A DNA stretch of 64,000 nt from Clostridium drakei (GCF_000633595.2 NZ_JIBU02000031.1:44900-108899); one strand, 5' to 3'; positions 42,838 to 52,361 are shown, counted from the first letter of the stretch. A program made the numbers and translations. The notes: a model not told the origin generated them from the sequence alone.

Positions 42838-45288
42838 TTAAAATATCACCTCTCCTTTATCCCCATCAACTACAATTTCATCTCCATCCTTTAAAAGAAC
42901 TGTCGCATTTCCTACTCCAAGCACTGCTGGTATACCATATTCCCTAGCAACAATGGCACTGTGAGATAATGGTCCTCCACAGTCTGTTACTACAGCTTTA
43001 GCTATTGAAAAAAGAGGAGTCCAAACTGGATCTGTAAATTTACATACTAAAATATCTCCTTTTTTCAACTTGTTAAATTCTTTCACACTATTTACAATAC
43101 ATGCTTTTCCTGAAATTCTTCCTTTACTTCCAGATGAACCTTTAAGTATTTTACAATCTAATTTTTCATCTATAAATTCACAATTATTCCATAATGCCAT
43201 GTTTTTTATTCTTGCTCTTTTTCTTATACAAATTTTTTTCTTTAATTCTTCAATATTATTCTTTGGCATTTTACATACACTGTAAATTTCCTCTAAAGTC
43301 AAATATAATATATCTTTTTCACTTTCTAAAACATTGGGTATCCTTATAAGAATTTCTTTAACTATGCCTCTACTTAATCCATAGCATGTTTCAATCATGT
43401 ATAAGCTTTCCTCTCTTTTTACATGATTATATCTATAAACCCCTATCTGTTTTAAAAATTTTTCACTTTTGTGCTTTCCAAATTTTTCTATAATTTTTTC
43501 TTCAATGTTTTTATATTTATAAGTATCAAATTTATTTTTTTCGCTTTGCATCATTACTTTAATTATAAATAAAAAACCTCTTAAATCTTCATTCCAGCTT
43601 TTAGTTGAAAAAGGTATATAAGACATTGAAGACTTCCATCCATTTTTTTTCAGAAATTTCTTAACTTGTTCATAGTATCCAGGCCATTTTTCTTTTAATT
43701 CATTCATAATTATTTTTTCATCTTTATCTGACATCTCATTTTTTATAAACTCATGTATATCTCTATTATCCTTTGCATTTTGAGATAATTCTTTAAGCTC
43801 TTTATTAACTAACCATGTTTTATATTTTAATCCAGATAGTAAATCATATTCTGTAAGACTTTTATCAATCTTTTTAAGTTTGTGTTCAATTATTTTTCCT
43901 AATATTACTTGTGGAAATATACTATATCTAAATCGAACATAACCAATTTCATGAATAATTTTCATAATATCTTGCAATAAAATTCCAAGCTCTTGCAATG
44001 TACAATTACTAAGTTTTTTATTTTCTAACTTTTGTATCCTTAATAACATGTTTTTATTAAATTTTTCTGTTTCCGTTATATTATTCTTTTCATTCATAAA
44101 TTTTTTAAATATAAAAGGAATTTTTAAGATTTTAATGGTTGGTTTAAGCTTAGATTCTTTTATAACAAATTCACCATCATCTTTCATATCTAATTCACTT
44201 TCCATTTTCATTCCTATCTTTTTAAATACATTTGCCTTTTCTTCACCCATAATTAGTAAAGGTTGAAAATCCAAAGGATATGGAACTACAGGACAGTATT
44301 CTATAAAATTATTTATTGTATTTTTAGCTATCTTTGTTACATTATGCTTTAAAGTAGTAATTGCCCTTGACTGCAGTATATATAAATTATCATTTTTAAT
44401 AGTCCACTCTATATCCTGTGGAAATCCATAATATTTTTCTATATCTATTCCTGTAGAAACAAGCTTTTTAATATAATTTTCGTTTAATGTAAAAGCATCT
44501 CTTTTTTCTTTAGAATTTTCAATACTTTTGATACCTTTAACATTGTCATAGACAATTGATATTTCTTTGCTACCTTTGTATTTTTTAAGTACCTTACTCT
44601 TATTTTTCAAACAAATATAAGTATCTGGTGTTACCGTGCCAGATACGACCCCTTCACCAAGTCCATAAGCAGAATTAATCATTATTTCATTTTTACTATT
44701 TGTAGTAGGATTTACTGTAAATAATACTCCTGATATTTGCCCTTCTATCATAATTTGTACTACAATAGCAATAGAAATTTTTTCTTTATCAAAGCCCATT
44801 TGTTGTCTATACTTAATAGCTCTTGTAGTCCAAAGCGATGCCCAGCATCTTTTTATCTTATCAAATACATCTTCTATTTTATATACATTTAAAAAAGTTT
44901 CCTGTTGCCCTGCAAAACTAGCTTCTAGCAAATCTTCTGTCGTTGCTGAAGAACGAACAGCAACTCTTATGTTTTTTCCTAACCTTGTATAGTATTCTAT
45001 AATTTCGTGTTTCATACTTTCTGATATTTTACCTTGTATAATAATTTCTTGAATCTTACCAGCATATATATCAAGCTTATCTTCATTTTTATAAGCTTTT
45101 TTTAATAATTCCTCTATTTTAGTGTGTATATTATTTTCTTCTATATAGCTAGAATAAGCTTTGCTTGTTATACAAAATCCTTCTGGTACGTTGATACCAG
45201 CTTTAATCATTTCTCCTAAATTTGCGCCTTTTCCTCCAACTTTTAAAATATCATCTTTTCTTACATGATTTAAATCAACAACATACAT
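42838..45288 (-). CDS. PEP synthase/rifampin phosphotransferase-like protein
   Basis: 816 aa. An ATP-grasp domain covers residues about 1-310 (VGGKGANLGEM, RSSATTEDLLEASFAGQQET, YGLGEGVVSGTVTPD). A middle region of about 400 residues is unrelated to the PEP-binding barrel of true PEP synthases. The swivelling phosphohistidine domain is at the very C-terminus (GGPLSHSAIVAREYGIPAV, catalytic His near residue 776). This order, with the His domain last, is that of rifampin phosphotransferases rather than PpsA. It could inactivate rifamycins or modify an unknown alcohol. The upstream TetR gene may control it. Confidence 0.75.
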   Translation of the reverse strand: MYVVDLNHVRKDDILKVGGKGANLGEMIKAGINVPEGFCITSKAYSSYIEENNIHTKIEELLKKAYKNEDKLDIYAGKIQEIIIQGKISESMKHEIIEYYTRLGKNIRVAVRSSATTEDLLEASFAGQQETFLNVYKIEDVFDKIKRCWASLWTTRAIKYRQQMGFDKEKISIAIVVQIMIEGQISGVLFTVNPTTNSKNEIMINSAYGLGEGVVSGTVTPDTYICLKNKSKVLKKYKGSKEISIVYDNVKGIKSIENSKEKRDAFTLNENYIKKLVSTGIDIEKYYGFPQDIEWTIKNDNLYILQSRAITTLKHNVTKIAKNTINNFIEYCPVVPYPLDFQPLLIMGEEKANVFKKIGMKMESELDMKDDGEFVIKESKLKPTIKILKIPFIFKKFMNEKNNITETEKFNKNMLLRIQKLENKKLSNCTLQELGILLQDIMKIIHEIGYVRFRYSIFPQVILGKIIEHKLKKIDKSLTEYDLLSGLKYKTWLVNKELKELSQNAKDNRDIHEFIKNEMSDKDEKIIMNELKEKWPGYYEQVKKFLKKNGWKSSMSYIPFSTKSWNEDLRGFLFIIKVMMQSEKNKFDTYKYKNIEEKIIEKFGKHKSEKFLKQIGVYRYNHVKREESLYMIETCYGLSRGIVKEILIRIPNVLESEKDILYLTLEEIYSVCKMPKNNIEELKKKICIRKRARIKNMALWNNCEFIDEKLDCKILKGSSGSKGRISGKACIVNSVKEFNKLKKGDILVCKFTDPVWTPLFSIAKAVVTDCGGPLSHSAIVAREYGIPAVLGVGNATVLLKDGDEIVVDGDKGEVIF

Positions 45289-45317
45289 TTAATCCACTCC
45301 TATTAGTATTTATCAAT

Positions 45318-45345
45318 CTATGAAAATTCATATATTTTTTCATAG
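45318..45345. promoter_or_regulatory. palindrome upstream of the phosphotransferase-like gene
   Basis: CTATGAAAA (45318-45326) and TTTTCATAG (45337-45345) form a perfect 9-bp dyad 30 bp before the start of the 42838-45288 gene. It could be an operator for the neighbouring TetR regulator or an attenuator-like hairpin. Confidence 0.4.
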
Positions 45346-45424
45346 ACTCAATAAAAAAATATTATATAAATTTATATATAATCATCTCGGCTTCCACATA
45401 TCAAGTATTTGATCAATTAATTCT

Positions 45425-45466
45425 AACAGTGCTATGAAAATATATTTATTTTTTCACAGCACTGTT
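45425..45466 (-). terminator. terminator of the TetR gene
   Basis: AACAGTGCTATGAAAA (45425-45440) pairs with TTTTCACAGCACTGTT (45451-45466), 16 bp with one G-U. It lies past the stop of the TetR gene. Confidence 0.6.
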
Positions 45467-45517
45467 TTAGTATACCATGTTTTTTATCTAAATCAATTTC
45501 TATTAACATAATAGTTC

Positions 45518-46120
45518 TTACCTATTTTCAGTGATATATATCTCTACAAATTTATCTATAATATGTAATGTAAGTTCATCAATAACATTTTCACCTATCA
45601 TGTCAGCATTAGATCTGATAGTCGTTATACATCTAAATACCCCTAGCAATTTTTCAGCTGGAGTATCTATATTGCAACCTCTTTCTCTCCAAATAGATTT
45701 TATTCTTTCTATCACAAATAAATCCTCTTCCAGAGCTCTTTTTTTATCTTCTTCACTTGAATTATTGATAATCTTAAGCACATCACTATCTTTATCTATA
45801 AAAATTTTATTTTTATTCATCTTTTCACACATTATATAGGTAACTTTTCTGAAATATTCTTCAATACTATCCTCAGTAGTTTTTGCCTCTTGTATAACCT
45901 TTTTAAACATTTCTTTTTCTATATCATTTATAATATCTAAAAACAATTCTTCTTTATTTTTATAAAAAGTATAAAAACCACCTAAAGATATTCCTACAGC
46001 TTTGGTTATTTCTTCAATTCTAGCTTTTTTAACACCTTTTTCTTTAAATATTTCTTTTGCAAATTTTTTTAAATTTTCTTTTATTTGTTTCTTTTCTTCT
46101 AAAGTATATGCCCTGCCCAT
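45518..46120 (-). CDS. TetR/AcrR-family transcriptional regulator
   Basis: 200 aa. The N-terminal helix-turn-helix is at residues about 30-55 (IEEITKAVGISLGGFYTFYKNKEELFLDII). The C-terminal ligand domain is not recognised. It lies upstream of the phosphotransferase-like gene, separated by a hairpin and a palindrome, and may repress it. It starts with GGGAG upstream. Confidence 0.85.
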   Translation of the reverse strand: MGRAYTLEEKKQIKENLKKFAKEIFKEKGVKKARIEEITKAVGISLGGFYTFYKNKEELFLDIINDIEKEMFKKVIQEAKTTEDSIEEYFRKVTYIMCEKMNKNKIFIDKDSDVLKIINNSSEEDKKRALEEDLFVIERIKSIWRERGCNIDTPAEKLLGVFRCITTIRSNADMIGENVIDELTLHIIDKFVEIYITENR

Positions 46121-46195
46121 ATTTTTTCTCCCGTTATTTTAATCAATATTAATCATTATATGAATTTATAACCTCCATTATAACATACTATATAT

Positions 46196-47461
46196 TTAAA
46201 TAACTTCAATCTTTTCAATATTATTTATTGATTTTTTTAAATTACTTGCTGTACCTGTTACTTCATCTCCCATTGAATTTAATTCCTTTGCTGTATCTGA
46301 AATTTCTTCTGTAGTTAATATTATTTCCTGTGACATTGACGATATTTCTTCCATTCCTGTTAATATATTTTCTTTTTGAGCATTTATATTATTAAAGGCT
46401 TCTACTATTTCATGTGCCTTTGGTATTATAATATCAATTTCTTTTGATATATCATTGAATACATTTATAGTTTTATCAACAGCAAGATTTTGTTTAATTA
46501 TATCAGTATCAATTACTGATATTCTTTTATTTATTATTAAAATATTTTTTAATATGTTATCAACCATATGATATATCTTATTTGAAGAATTTTTGCTCAT
46601 TTCTGCAAGCTTTCTTATTTCAACAGCAACTACACTAAATCCCTTACCTGCTTCTCCTGCTCTTGCTGCTTCAATTGCAGCATTTAATGCTAATAAATTT
46701 GTTTGCTCAGAAATATTATTTATTATATCTGTCATTTCATTTACACCTTTTATATCATCCATCATCATACTTAAAAATTTTGTAAAATTACTAAAATTAT
46801 TATTGAGATTTTCAATAACTTCAGATAATTCTTTTAATTCTTGATTTGTATTTTCACATTTTTTATCGATACCATTAGCTAAGTTATCAATACATATAGT
46901 ACTATCACTTACTCCATTTACATACTCTCCAAATTGAAATAATTTTTCTACAATACTGGATACATTTCTCCTTTGATTTCTAGTTGCATGTGTAACAATT
47001 TCTGTAGATTTAGCTATATTGGAAGTTAGATCTAACATATCTTCTGAAATATATGTTAATCCTATTGCTTGAGCATCTATATCTTTTGAACCTCTCTTGA
47101 CTTGTTGTAATATATTACTATTTGCAAGTATTATATCATTTAATGCCCTACTTATTTCTCCAACTTCTGTTTCATCTTTCAAATACTTTTCTTTTATCTC
47201 TAGAAAATTTTCTTTTTTCATTTCTATAATAACATTATTTAATATTTTCAAACCTCTCGCTTTTTTAAATTCAATAATAGCAACTCCAATACTAACTGAC
47301 AATAAAACTGTTACACTTATATTCATTATTATCTTTTGGTAAAAAGAAATGAAATAAATAAAAATTGAAACACTCATTATTAAAATTGCAGCAATAAATA
47401 TGCTGTTTATTAATTTGCTTTTTAAACCAACTTTCGATTTAATACCATATTCATTAGTCAT
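46196..47461 (-). CDS. methyl-accepting chemotaxis-type signalling protein without an extracellular domain
   Basis: 421 aa. Two transmembrane helices lie close together (about residues 14-34 and 38-60), so there is no sizeable outside domain. The rest is an MCP signalling coiled coil with the conserved tip [20 protein letters not shown] (near residue 250) and [15 protein letters not shown]. It may sense an internal or membrane signal. A Fur box covers its promoter, linking it to iron status; iron-regulated chemoreceptors of this kind are unusual. Confidence 0.85.
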   Translation of the reverse strand: MTNEYGIKSKVGLKSKLINSIFIAAILIMSVSIFIYFISFYQKIIMNISVTVLLSVSIGVAIIEFKKARGLKILNNVIIEMKKENFLEIKEKYLKDETEVGEISRALNDIILANSNILQQVKRGSKDIDAQAIGLTYISEDMLDLTSNIAKSTEIVTHATRNQRRNVSSIVEKLFQFGEYVNGVSDSTICIDNLANGIDKKCENTNQELKELSEVIENLNNNFSNFTKFLSMMMDDIKGVNEMTDIINNISEQTNLLALNAAIEAARAGEAGKGFSVVAVEIRKLAEMSKNSSNKIYHMVDNILKNILIINKRISVIDTDIIKQNLAVDKTINVFNDISKEIDIIIPKAHEIVEAFNNINAQKENILTGMEEISSMSQEIILTTEEISDTAKELNSMGDEVTGTASNLKKSINNIEKIEVI

Positions 47462-47490
47462 TATCCTTGCCTCCTGATTATTTTTTATAT

Positions 47491-47543
47491 GATAATGATT
47501 ATCATTATCACAAATCTTATCATATGTTTAATATCTTTGTCAA
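47491..47543 (-). promoter_or_regulatory. Fur box and promoter of the chemotaxis-type gene
   Basis: On the minus strand TTGACA (47538-47543), 16 bp, GATAAG (47516-47521), then the near-perfect Fur box GATAATGATTATCATTATC (47491-47509), which differs from consensus only at the centre. The box lies over the expected start of transcription. Confidence 0.75.
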
Positions 47544-47600
47544 ATAAATTACCATTTCTACTTTAAGTTAAAATTTATAACTACACATCGCCTCTTTTGG

Positions 47601-47616
47601 GTTAGTTCTAACTAAC
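47601..47616. promoter_or_regulatory. dyad GTTAG-N6-CTAAC, copy 1
   Basis: GTTAGTTCTAACTAAC lies between the AraC gene end and the promoter of the chemotaxis-type gene. It is one of five copies of the same dyad in this region. Confidence 0.5.
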
Positions 47617-47698
47617 TATTGTGTATTTTTTGCTCAATTATACAAGCACTGAATTAATTCTATCCATTACATTTTTATTTCTCTACTCTTGTTTCTCA

Positions 47699-48670
47699 CT
47701 ACTGTTCCTTTTTTACATTTTTTCGATATACACTTGGATTTACTCCTATAACCTTTTTAAATGCTTGCGAAAATTTACTTGCATTATCATATCCAAGACT
47801 TCCTGAAATCTCATTAATTCCTTCACTAGTATATTTTAAAAGTTCTGCTGCCTTCTGCATTTTATATGATTTTATAAAAGAATAAATGCTGTCTCCATAT
47901 ATTTCTTTAAATACAAACTTCATTGTTGTAAGGGGAATTTTAAACCGCACTGACAATTGATCTAAAGTTATTTTTTCTGAAAGGTGAATTGTTAGATGTT
48001 CCTTTATTTCTTTTATAACATCAATATATCTTTTCGAATAGTAATTCTTACTCTCTTTTAATTTTTTCTGTCCAAAACTACTTAGAAAAAGAAACAATTC
48101 TAAAATTTTTACTTTATGATAACCTTTTCTTATTTTTTCAGAAACTGAGTATAGTTCTAAAAAAATATGTTCAATGCTCTCATTTTCTTTTATCACTAAA
48201 AACCCCTTATCGTTTTTACAAAATTTATTTTTTAATTCTAATAAATTAACTGAAACTTCTTCCAAAATACAAGACAAACATTTAGGCGCTTCATCAAGAT
48301 TTACATTCACAGTAATTCCATAAAAATGTTTTAAAGGAAATTTGTAATCATTTTTTATGTTATATTTTTGATTTATGACAAGATTTCCTTTTGAAATATA
48401 AAGATATCTTTCTTTTATGGTCTTACATTCAACTATGCCTTCCTTACAATAATTAATTTCAAAAATATTTTTTGGTTGTTCCTCATCTACACTTATCCAC
48501 TGTGTATTAACATCATTATGGATTAATTCAATACCAGGAAATACAGAATATCTTGTCATAATGGCATTCCCATAGGAATTATTAATCCTGTAAATCGTGC
48601 AATCATCACCTCTTCTTATAACATCTACTTCACTAGCATATAATTGCTTATCTCTGTTTATTGAATTCAT
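47699..48670 (-). CDS. AraC-family regulator, PchR/YbtA-like
   Basis: 323 aa. The C-terminal 100 residues hold two helix-turn-helix motifs (LDQLSVRFKIPLTTMKFVFK; INEISGSLGYDNASKFSQAF). The N-terminal 200 residues are a large effector domain like that of the PchR/YbtA regulators that sense siderophores. A Fur-box palindrome lies 70 bp upstream, which strengthens an iron-acquisition role. Its targets are probably the nearby transporters. Confidence 0.82.
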   Translation of the reverse strand: MNSINRDKQLYASEVDVIRRGDDCTIYRINNSYGNAIMTRYSVFPGIELIHNDVNTQWISVDEEQPKNIFEINYCKEGIVECKTIKERYLYISKGNLVINQKYNIKNDYKFPLKHFYGITVNVNLDEAPKCLSCILEEVSVNLLELKNKFCKNDKGFLVIKENESIEHIFLELYSVSEKIRKGYHKVKILELFLFLSSFGQKKLKESKNYYSKRYIDVIKEIKEHLTIHLSEKITLDQLSVRFKIPLTTMKFVFKEIYGDSIYSFIKSYKMQKAAELLKYTSEGINEISGSLGYDNASKFSQAFKKVIGVNPSVYRKNVKKEQ

Positions 48671-48738
48671 TACATTGCCTCCTGTATGAATGACTTTGTA
48701 AAACAGATATTATGATTAAAAATTTTATATTTGTTTCT

Positions 48739-48779
48739 ACAATTTAGGCGATAATGAATTTCATTATCACCTAAATTGT
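48739..48779. promoter_or_regulatory. 41-bp nested palindrome containing a Fur box, upstream of the AraC gene
   Basis: The core GATAATGA-ATT-TCATTATC (48750-48768) is a Fur box. It is flanked by a further perfect inverted pair, ACAATTTAGG (48739-48748) and CCTAAATTGT (48770-48779). The whole forms a nearly perfect 41-bp palindrome, 69 bp before the AraC start. Confidence 0.75.
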
Positions 48780-48879
48780 AACATATTCTTTTTAAAATTG
48801 GAATAGATGTTTCTATTTTATTTGATATATTAACCTATAAAACATCAATTGTACTTCATATTCTAATTTTAAATTAATT

Positions 48880-50751
48880 CTATCTTCTCCATTTCAATAA
48901 TAGCGATGAATTTATAATAACAAATACAGAACCTAAATTATGCACTAAAGCTCCAACAACAGGATTTAATATGCCTGTAATAGCAAGTATAATAGCAATG
49001 AAATTCAGTATCATTGAAAAAGCAAGATTACACTTTATTGTAAACATCATTCTCTTTGACAGGGCCAACAAGTGTGGAAGTTCTTTAACCTCATCATCCA
49101 CTAATGCAATATCTGCCGCATCTACTGCAATATCACTGCCCACTCCAGCCATTGCAATTCCAACGTTGGCCATTTTTAAAGCAGGTGCATCATTGATTCC
49201 ATCCCCAATCATGCATATTTCCTGTTTTCTCTTCTGATATTCTGAAATACAATTGAGTTTATCTTCCGGTAGGCAATGGGCATGTACCTCTTCAATACAA
49301 AGCTGATTTGCAATAGCATTTGCAGCATTCTCATGATCTCCAGTTAATAAAACAGGTTGAACACCAAGAGCAGATAAAGAATGAATCATCTTTGCACTTT
49401 CCAAACGAATAGTATCAGATAATGCCAAGAAACCAGTAAGTATTTTATCAATAGCAATATAAATAATCGTACATCCTTGTTTTAAGAATTCTTCTGCTTC
49501 TGTAACTACTGAGTGTGAGATTGATACATTACTTTCTTCCATAAGCGCTGGATTTCCAGCAAGTATTTCTTTTCCATTTACTCTTGATGTAATACCGCGC
49601 CCTGGAATCATGCTGAAATGTTCTGCCATGGGAATTGGATCTGAAAATTGCTGCTTGTAGCATCTTACTACTGCTTTTCCCAAGGGATGCTCCGAAAGTG
49701 ACTCTGCAACTGCCGCATAATAATATAATTCATTAACAGAAACATCTGAAGTAATTGACTTAATTTCTGATACTTGCGGAGTACCATATGTAAGTGTGCC
49801 TGTTTTATCAAAAGCAATTTTGGATACTGAGGCAAGTCTCTCTAAAGCATCACCTTCCCGAACAAGGAAACCATGCTTGGTCACATTACCAATAGCTGCC
49901 ATTATTGCAGTAGGAGTTGCAAGAACCAGTGCACAAGGGCAAAACACAACCAAAATCGTAACAGCACGTATAATTTCTCCTGATATAAAACATGTTAATA
50001 CTGCAGCTGTTAAAGCTATTACAACAATCCCCGTTGCCCACCTATCGGCAATACCCACAATTTTTGCTTTTCCTGCATCTGCAGACTGCACAAGATGAAT
50101 CATACGCTGAATAGAACTGTCTTCTCCAACTTTCGCAGCCTTCATTTCAAAAGCACCAAATTGATTTACAGTACCGCTTGAAACATCATCACCTATAGTT
50201 TTATCTACCGGAAGTGATTCACCTGTCATAACTGCTTGATTGACTGAAGTCTGACCAGATATTATAACTCCATCTACAGGAATTGTTTCACCAGGAAATA
50301 CCCGAATGATATCATTCACTTTAACTTTTTCAGAAGGAATAATTTCTTCTTTCCCATCAACTAAAACTCTTGCTATATGTGGTGTAAGATGAACAAGTTT
50401 TTCAATGCCTGCCCGTGCTCTGGAAACAGTTAAATCTTCCAGCAGCGCACCCAGCTTCATAATGAAAGCTACTTCAGCCGCTGCAAAATCCTGTCCTATA
50501 CATACAGATGCAATCAGAGCAATAGATACAAGTACATCCGCTTTAATATCAAAATCCGTAACTAATCCAATAACCGCTTCCATTATTATAGGAATTCCAC
50601 AAAAAATAATTGCTATCCATACCATATTAAAAGTAAACAAATTAAAAATACTTGCAATCAGAGCAATACCAGAAATACTTAGCAGAATGATATCTTTTGG
50701 AATACCTCCTTTTTCTAATAACTGCTCTAATTTCTCCGCTGCTTTTTTCAT
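48880..50751 (-). CDS. CPC-type heavy-metal P1B ATPase (CopA/CadA-like)
   Basis: 623 aa. It has no N-terminal HMA metal-binding domain. The core motifs are MTGESLPVDK, the CPC site in FCPCALVLATPTA (near residue 275), FDKTGTLT, SEHPLGKAV and GDGINDAPAL. It exports a soft metal such as Cu, Ag, Zn or Cd. A CsoR repressor gene lies directly upstream in the same direction and paired CsoR-type operators lie in the gap, which favours copper. Confidence 0.88.
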   Translation of the reverse strand: MKKAAEKLEQLLEKGGIPKDIILLSISGIALIASIFNLFTFNMVWIAIIFCGIPIIMEAVIGLVTDFDIKADVLVSIALIASVCIGQDFAAAEVAFIMKLGALLEDLTVSRARAGIEKLVHLTPHIARVLVDGKEEIIPSEKVKVNDIIRVFPGETIPVDGVIISGQTSVNQAVMTGESLPVDKTIGDDVSSGTVNQFGAFEMKAAKVGEDSSIQRMIHLVQSADAGKAKIVGIADRWATGIVVIALTAAVLTCFISGEIIRAVTILVVFCPCALVLATPTAIMAAIGNVTKHGFLVREGDALERLASVSKIAFDKTGTLTYGTPQVSEIKSITSDVSVNELYYYAAVAESLSEHPLGKAVVRCYKQQFSDPIPMAEHFSMIPGRGITSRVNGKEILAGNPALMEESNVSISHSVVTEAEEFLKQGCTIIYIAIDKILTGFLALSDTIRLESAKMIHSLSALGVQPVLLTGDHENAANAIANQLCIEEVHAHCLPEDKLNCISEYQKRKQEICMIGDGINDAPALKMANVGIAMAGVGSDIAVDAADIALVDDEVKELPHLLALSKRMMFTIKCNLAFSMILNFIAIILAITGILNPVVGALVHNLGSVFVIINSSLLLKWRR

Positions 50752-50775
50752 AAAAACCTCCTGTTTGCATTTTAA

Positions 50776-50818
50776 TATACCCCTATAGGTATACTTGCAT
50801 TATACCTATAGGGGTATA
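50776..50818 (-). promoter_or_regulatory. paired CsoR-type operators upstream of the metal ATPase
   Basis: TATACCCCTATAGGTATA (50776-50793) and its exact reverse complement TATACCTATAGGGGTATA (50801-50818) are separated by seven bases. Each is itself a near-palindrome with a C-tract/G-tract, the typical layout of CsoR/RcnR operators. It lies 25 bp before the ATPase start. Confidence 0.8.
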
Positions 50819-50878
50819 GGTTGTCAATAATATAAAAAGAAAAACAACCATTTCTGATTGCTCTCAAAGTTATATTTA

Positions 50879-51154
50879 TTAAGTCATATTTGCAAAGCGT
50901 TCAACTGCTTTAGTAAAACTCTCAATTGTCTTATCTGCATCACCATGCTCGATTCCATCTCGTACGCAGTGCTTTATGTGCCCTTCCAAAACTATCTGCC
51001 CACATTTGTGTAATGCAGATTTAGCCGCATTAATCTGTGAAAGAACATCCTCACATGGAACATCTTCATCTATCATTCGGTCTACTGCCTGAACCTGCCC
51101 TATAATTTTTTTTAATCTTCTATGCAGATTAGCTGTATCCATACATTGTTTCAT
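50879..51154 (-). CDS. csoR: CsoR-family metal-sensing repressor
   Basis: 91 aa from the ATG at 51154; the GTG two codons earlier lies too close to the GGAGGT site. The all-helical fold is typical (RRLKKIIGQVQAVDRMI), and the copper-type ligand set Cys-His-Cys is present (VPCEDVL; GHIKHC with the His and Cys four residues apart). It should release its operators on binding Cu(I) and so induce the ATPase gene downstream. Confidence 0.88.
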   Translation of the reverse strand: MKQCMDTANLHRRLKKIIGQVQAVDRMIDEDVPCEDVLSQINAAKSALHKCGQIVLEGHIKHCVRDGIEHGDADKTIESFTKAVERFANMT

Positions 51155-51166
51155 ATTCACACCTCC

Positions 51167-51183
51167 ATACCATTATGGGTATA
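51167..51183 (-). promoter_or_regulatory. CsoR-type operator upstream of csoR
   Basis: ATACCATTATGGGTATA is a near-palindrome resembling the two operators before the ATPase gene, located just upstream of the csoR ribosome binding site. It implies autoregulation. Confidence 0.55.
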
Positions 51184-51329
51184 AGTATATTATATTCATA
51201 ATAGTAAACTTGTCAATGCAGACTATTTAGATGTTTTATATTACATCATTTAATCCAATTAGATTAGTTTGTTTCTCAATATCCTTAAGAACTCTCAGAA
51301 CTTCACCATGTTTTAGTTATGCTTATATA

Positions 51330-51376
51330 TTGACAACTTTAAATTCAATGCTATACTTTAGTTAGTTTAAGCTAAC
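51330..51376 (+). promoter_or_regulatory. promoter with GTTAG-N6-CTAAC dyad (copy 2)
   Basis: TTGACA (51330-51335), 16 bp, TATACT (51352-51357), then the dyad GTTAGTTTAAGCTAAC (51361-51376) directly over the start of transcription. It drives the methyltransferase gene at 51427. Confidence 0.7.
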
Positions 51377-51426
51377 CATATTGATGTATAATAAAGTTTA
51401 TAATAATGATTGGAGGAATATTGATA

Positions 51427-52227
51427 ATGACAAAATCAAAAATTAATTTGTCTGGTGTCAACGAAACTATGTTAGTGCCTGTCTATGCAAGAGCATTAGA
51501 AAGTAAAAAGAAGAAACCTGCTTTTTATGATGAGACTGCGATTAATATTATTAATTCTCTTGATTATGATTTTAAAAAACATGGTAAAAGTAAATTGAAC
51601 ATGTGGGGATGTTCTGCAAGAACCATTATTTTGGACAGGGAAGTTTCATCCTATATTAAAAAGCATCCTAATTGCAGTGTCATTAATATGGCTTGTGGTC
51701 TTGATGCCAGGTTTAATCGAGTAGATAATGGTAAAATCCAATGGTATAACATTGATTTTGAAAATGTTATGAATATCAGAAAAACAATATTTCCCAAAAA
51801 CGATAGAGTTACTAATGTATCTAGTTCTATACTTGAAAATTCTTGGATTGAAAAAGTTAAAAACAAAGATAATGTATTAGTAATTGCAGAAGGTCTCTTA
51901 ATGTATTTGGAAGAAAATGAGGTTAAGAGACTATTTGAAACAGTTTCTGTATCTTTTAAACATTGTGCTGTCCTGTGTGAATTAATGTCAAAGTGGATGG
52001 TTAAAAACCAAAAAATCCATGATACAATAAAAAAAACCACCGCGGTATTTCGATGGGGAGTTGATACTACGGATGATTTCATCAAGCTTTGTCCTATGTA
52101 TAAAATATTAGGAGATTTTAACCTTACTGATACAATGAAAAGATTTTCACCTATCTTTTTATCACTCATCGCACCTAAATTACGCCCCAAAAATAACAGA
52201 ATCGGCTATTTTGAAAAACTTTCTTAA
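51427..52227 (+). CDS. LCM/PpmD-family SAM-dependent methyltransferase
   Basis: 266 aa from the ATG at 51427, with GGAGG ten bases upstream. Family features: the opening LSGVNETMLVPVYARA, ARTIILDREVSSY, the SAM motif NMACGLDARFNRVD and VIAEGLLMYLEENEVKRLF. Members are small-molecule O-methyltransferases related to leucine carboxyl methyltransferase. A promoter covered by the GTTAG dyad suggests metal-linked control shared with the transporter region. Substrate unknown. Confidence 0.82.
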   Translation: MTKSKINLSGVNETMLVPVYARALESKKKKPAFYDETAINIINSLDYDFKKHGKSKLNMWGCSARTIILDREVSSYIKKHPNCSVINMACGLDARFNRVDNGKIQWYNIDFENVMNIRKTIFPKNDRVTNVSSSILENSWIEKVKNKDNVLVIAEGLLMYLEENEVKRLFETVSVSFKHCAVLCELMSKWMVKNQKIHDTIKKTTAVFRWGVDTTDDFIKLCPMYKILGDFNLTDTMKRFSPIFLSLIAPKLRPKNNRIGYFEKLS

Positions 52228-52271
52228 ATATATAACTCTCAGTTTTATTTATAAGAAATATTTTATTTATC

Positions 52272-52308
52272 ACCTGAGAGCAATTCACTCTCAGGTACCT
52301 GTTTTTAT
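52272..52308 (+). terminator. terminator of the LCM-type methyltransferase gene
   Basis: ACCTGAGAG (52272-52280) and CTCTCAGGT (52288-52296) form a perfect 9-bp stem with a 7-nt loop, followed by ACCTGTTTTTATT. Confidence 0.8.
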
Positions 52309-52361
52309 TAACTCTTAATTTCATATCTTTATGATTGTTTTTTTGCAAGCTTAAAATAGTT

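Noticed and set aside
42838..45288. Phosphoenolpyruvate synthase (ppsA)
   Set aside because: The phosphohistidine domain is at the C-terminus and no PEP-binding barrel follows it, unlike PpsA.
51651..52190. 179-codon minus-strand frame
   Set aside because: Opposite strand of the well-supported methyltransferase gene with no ribosome binding site.
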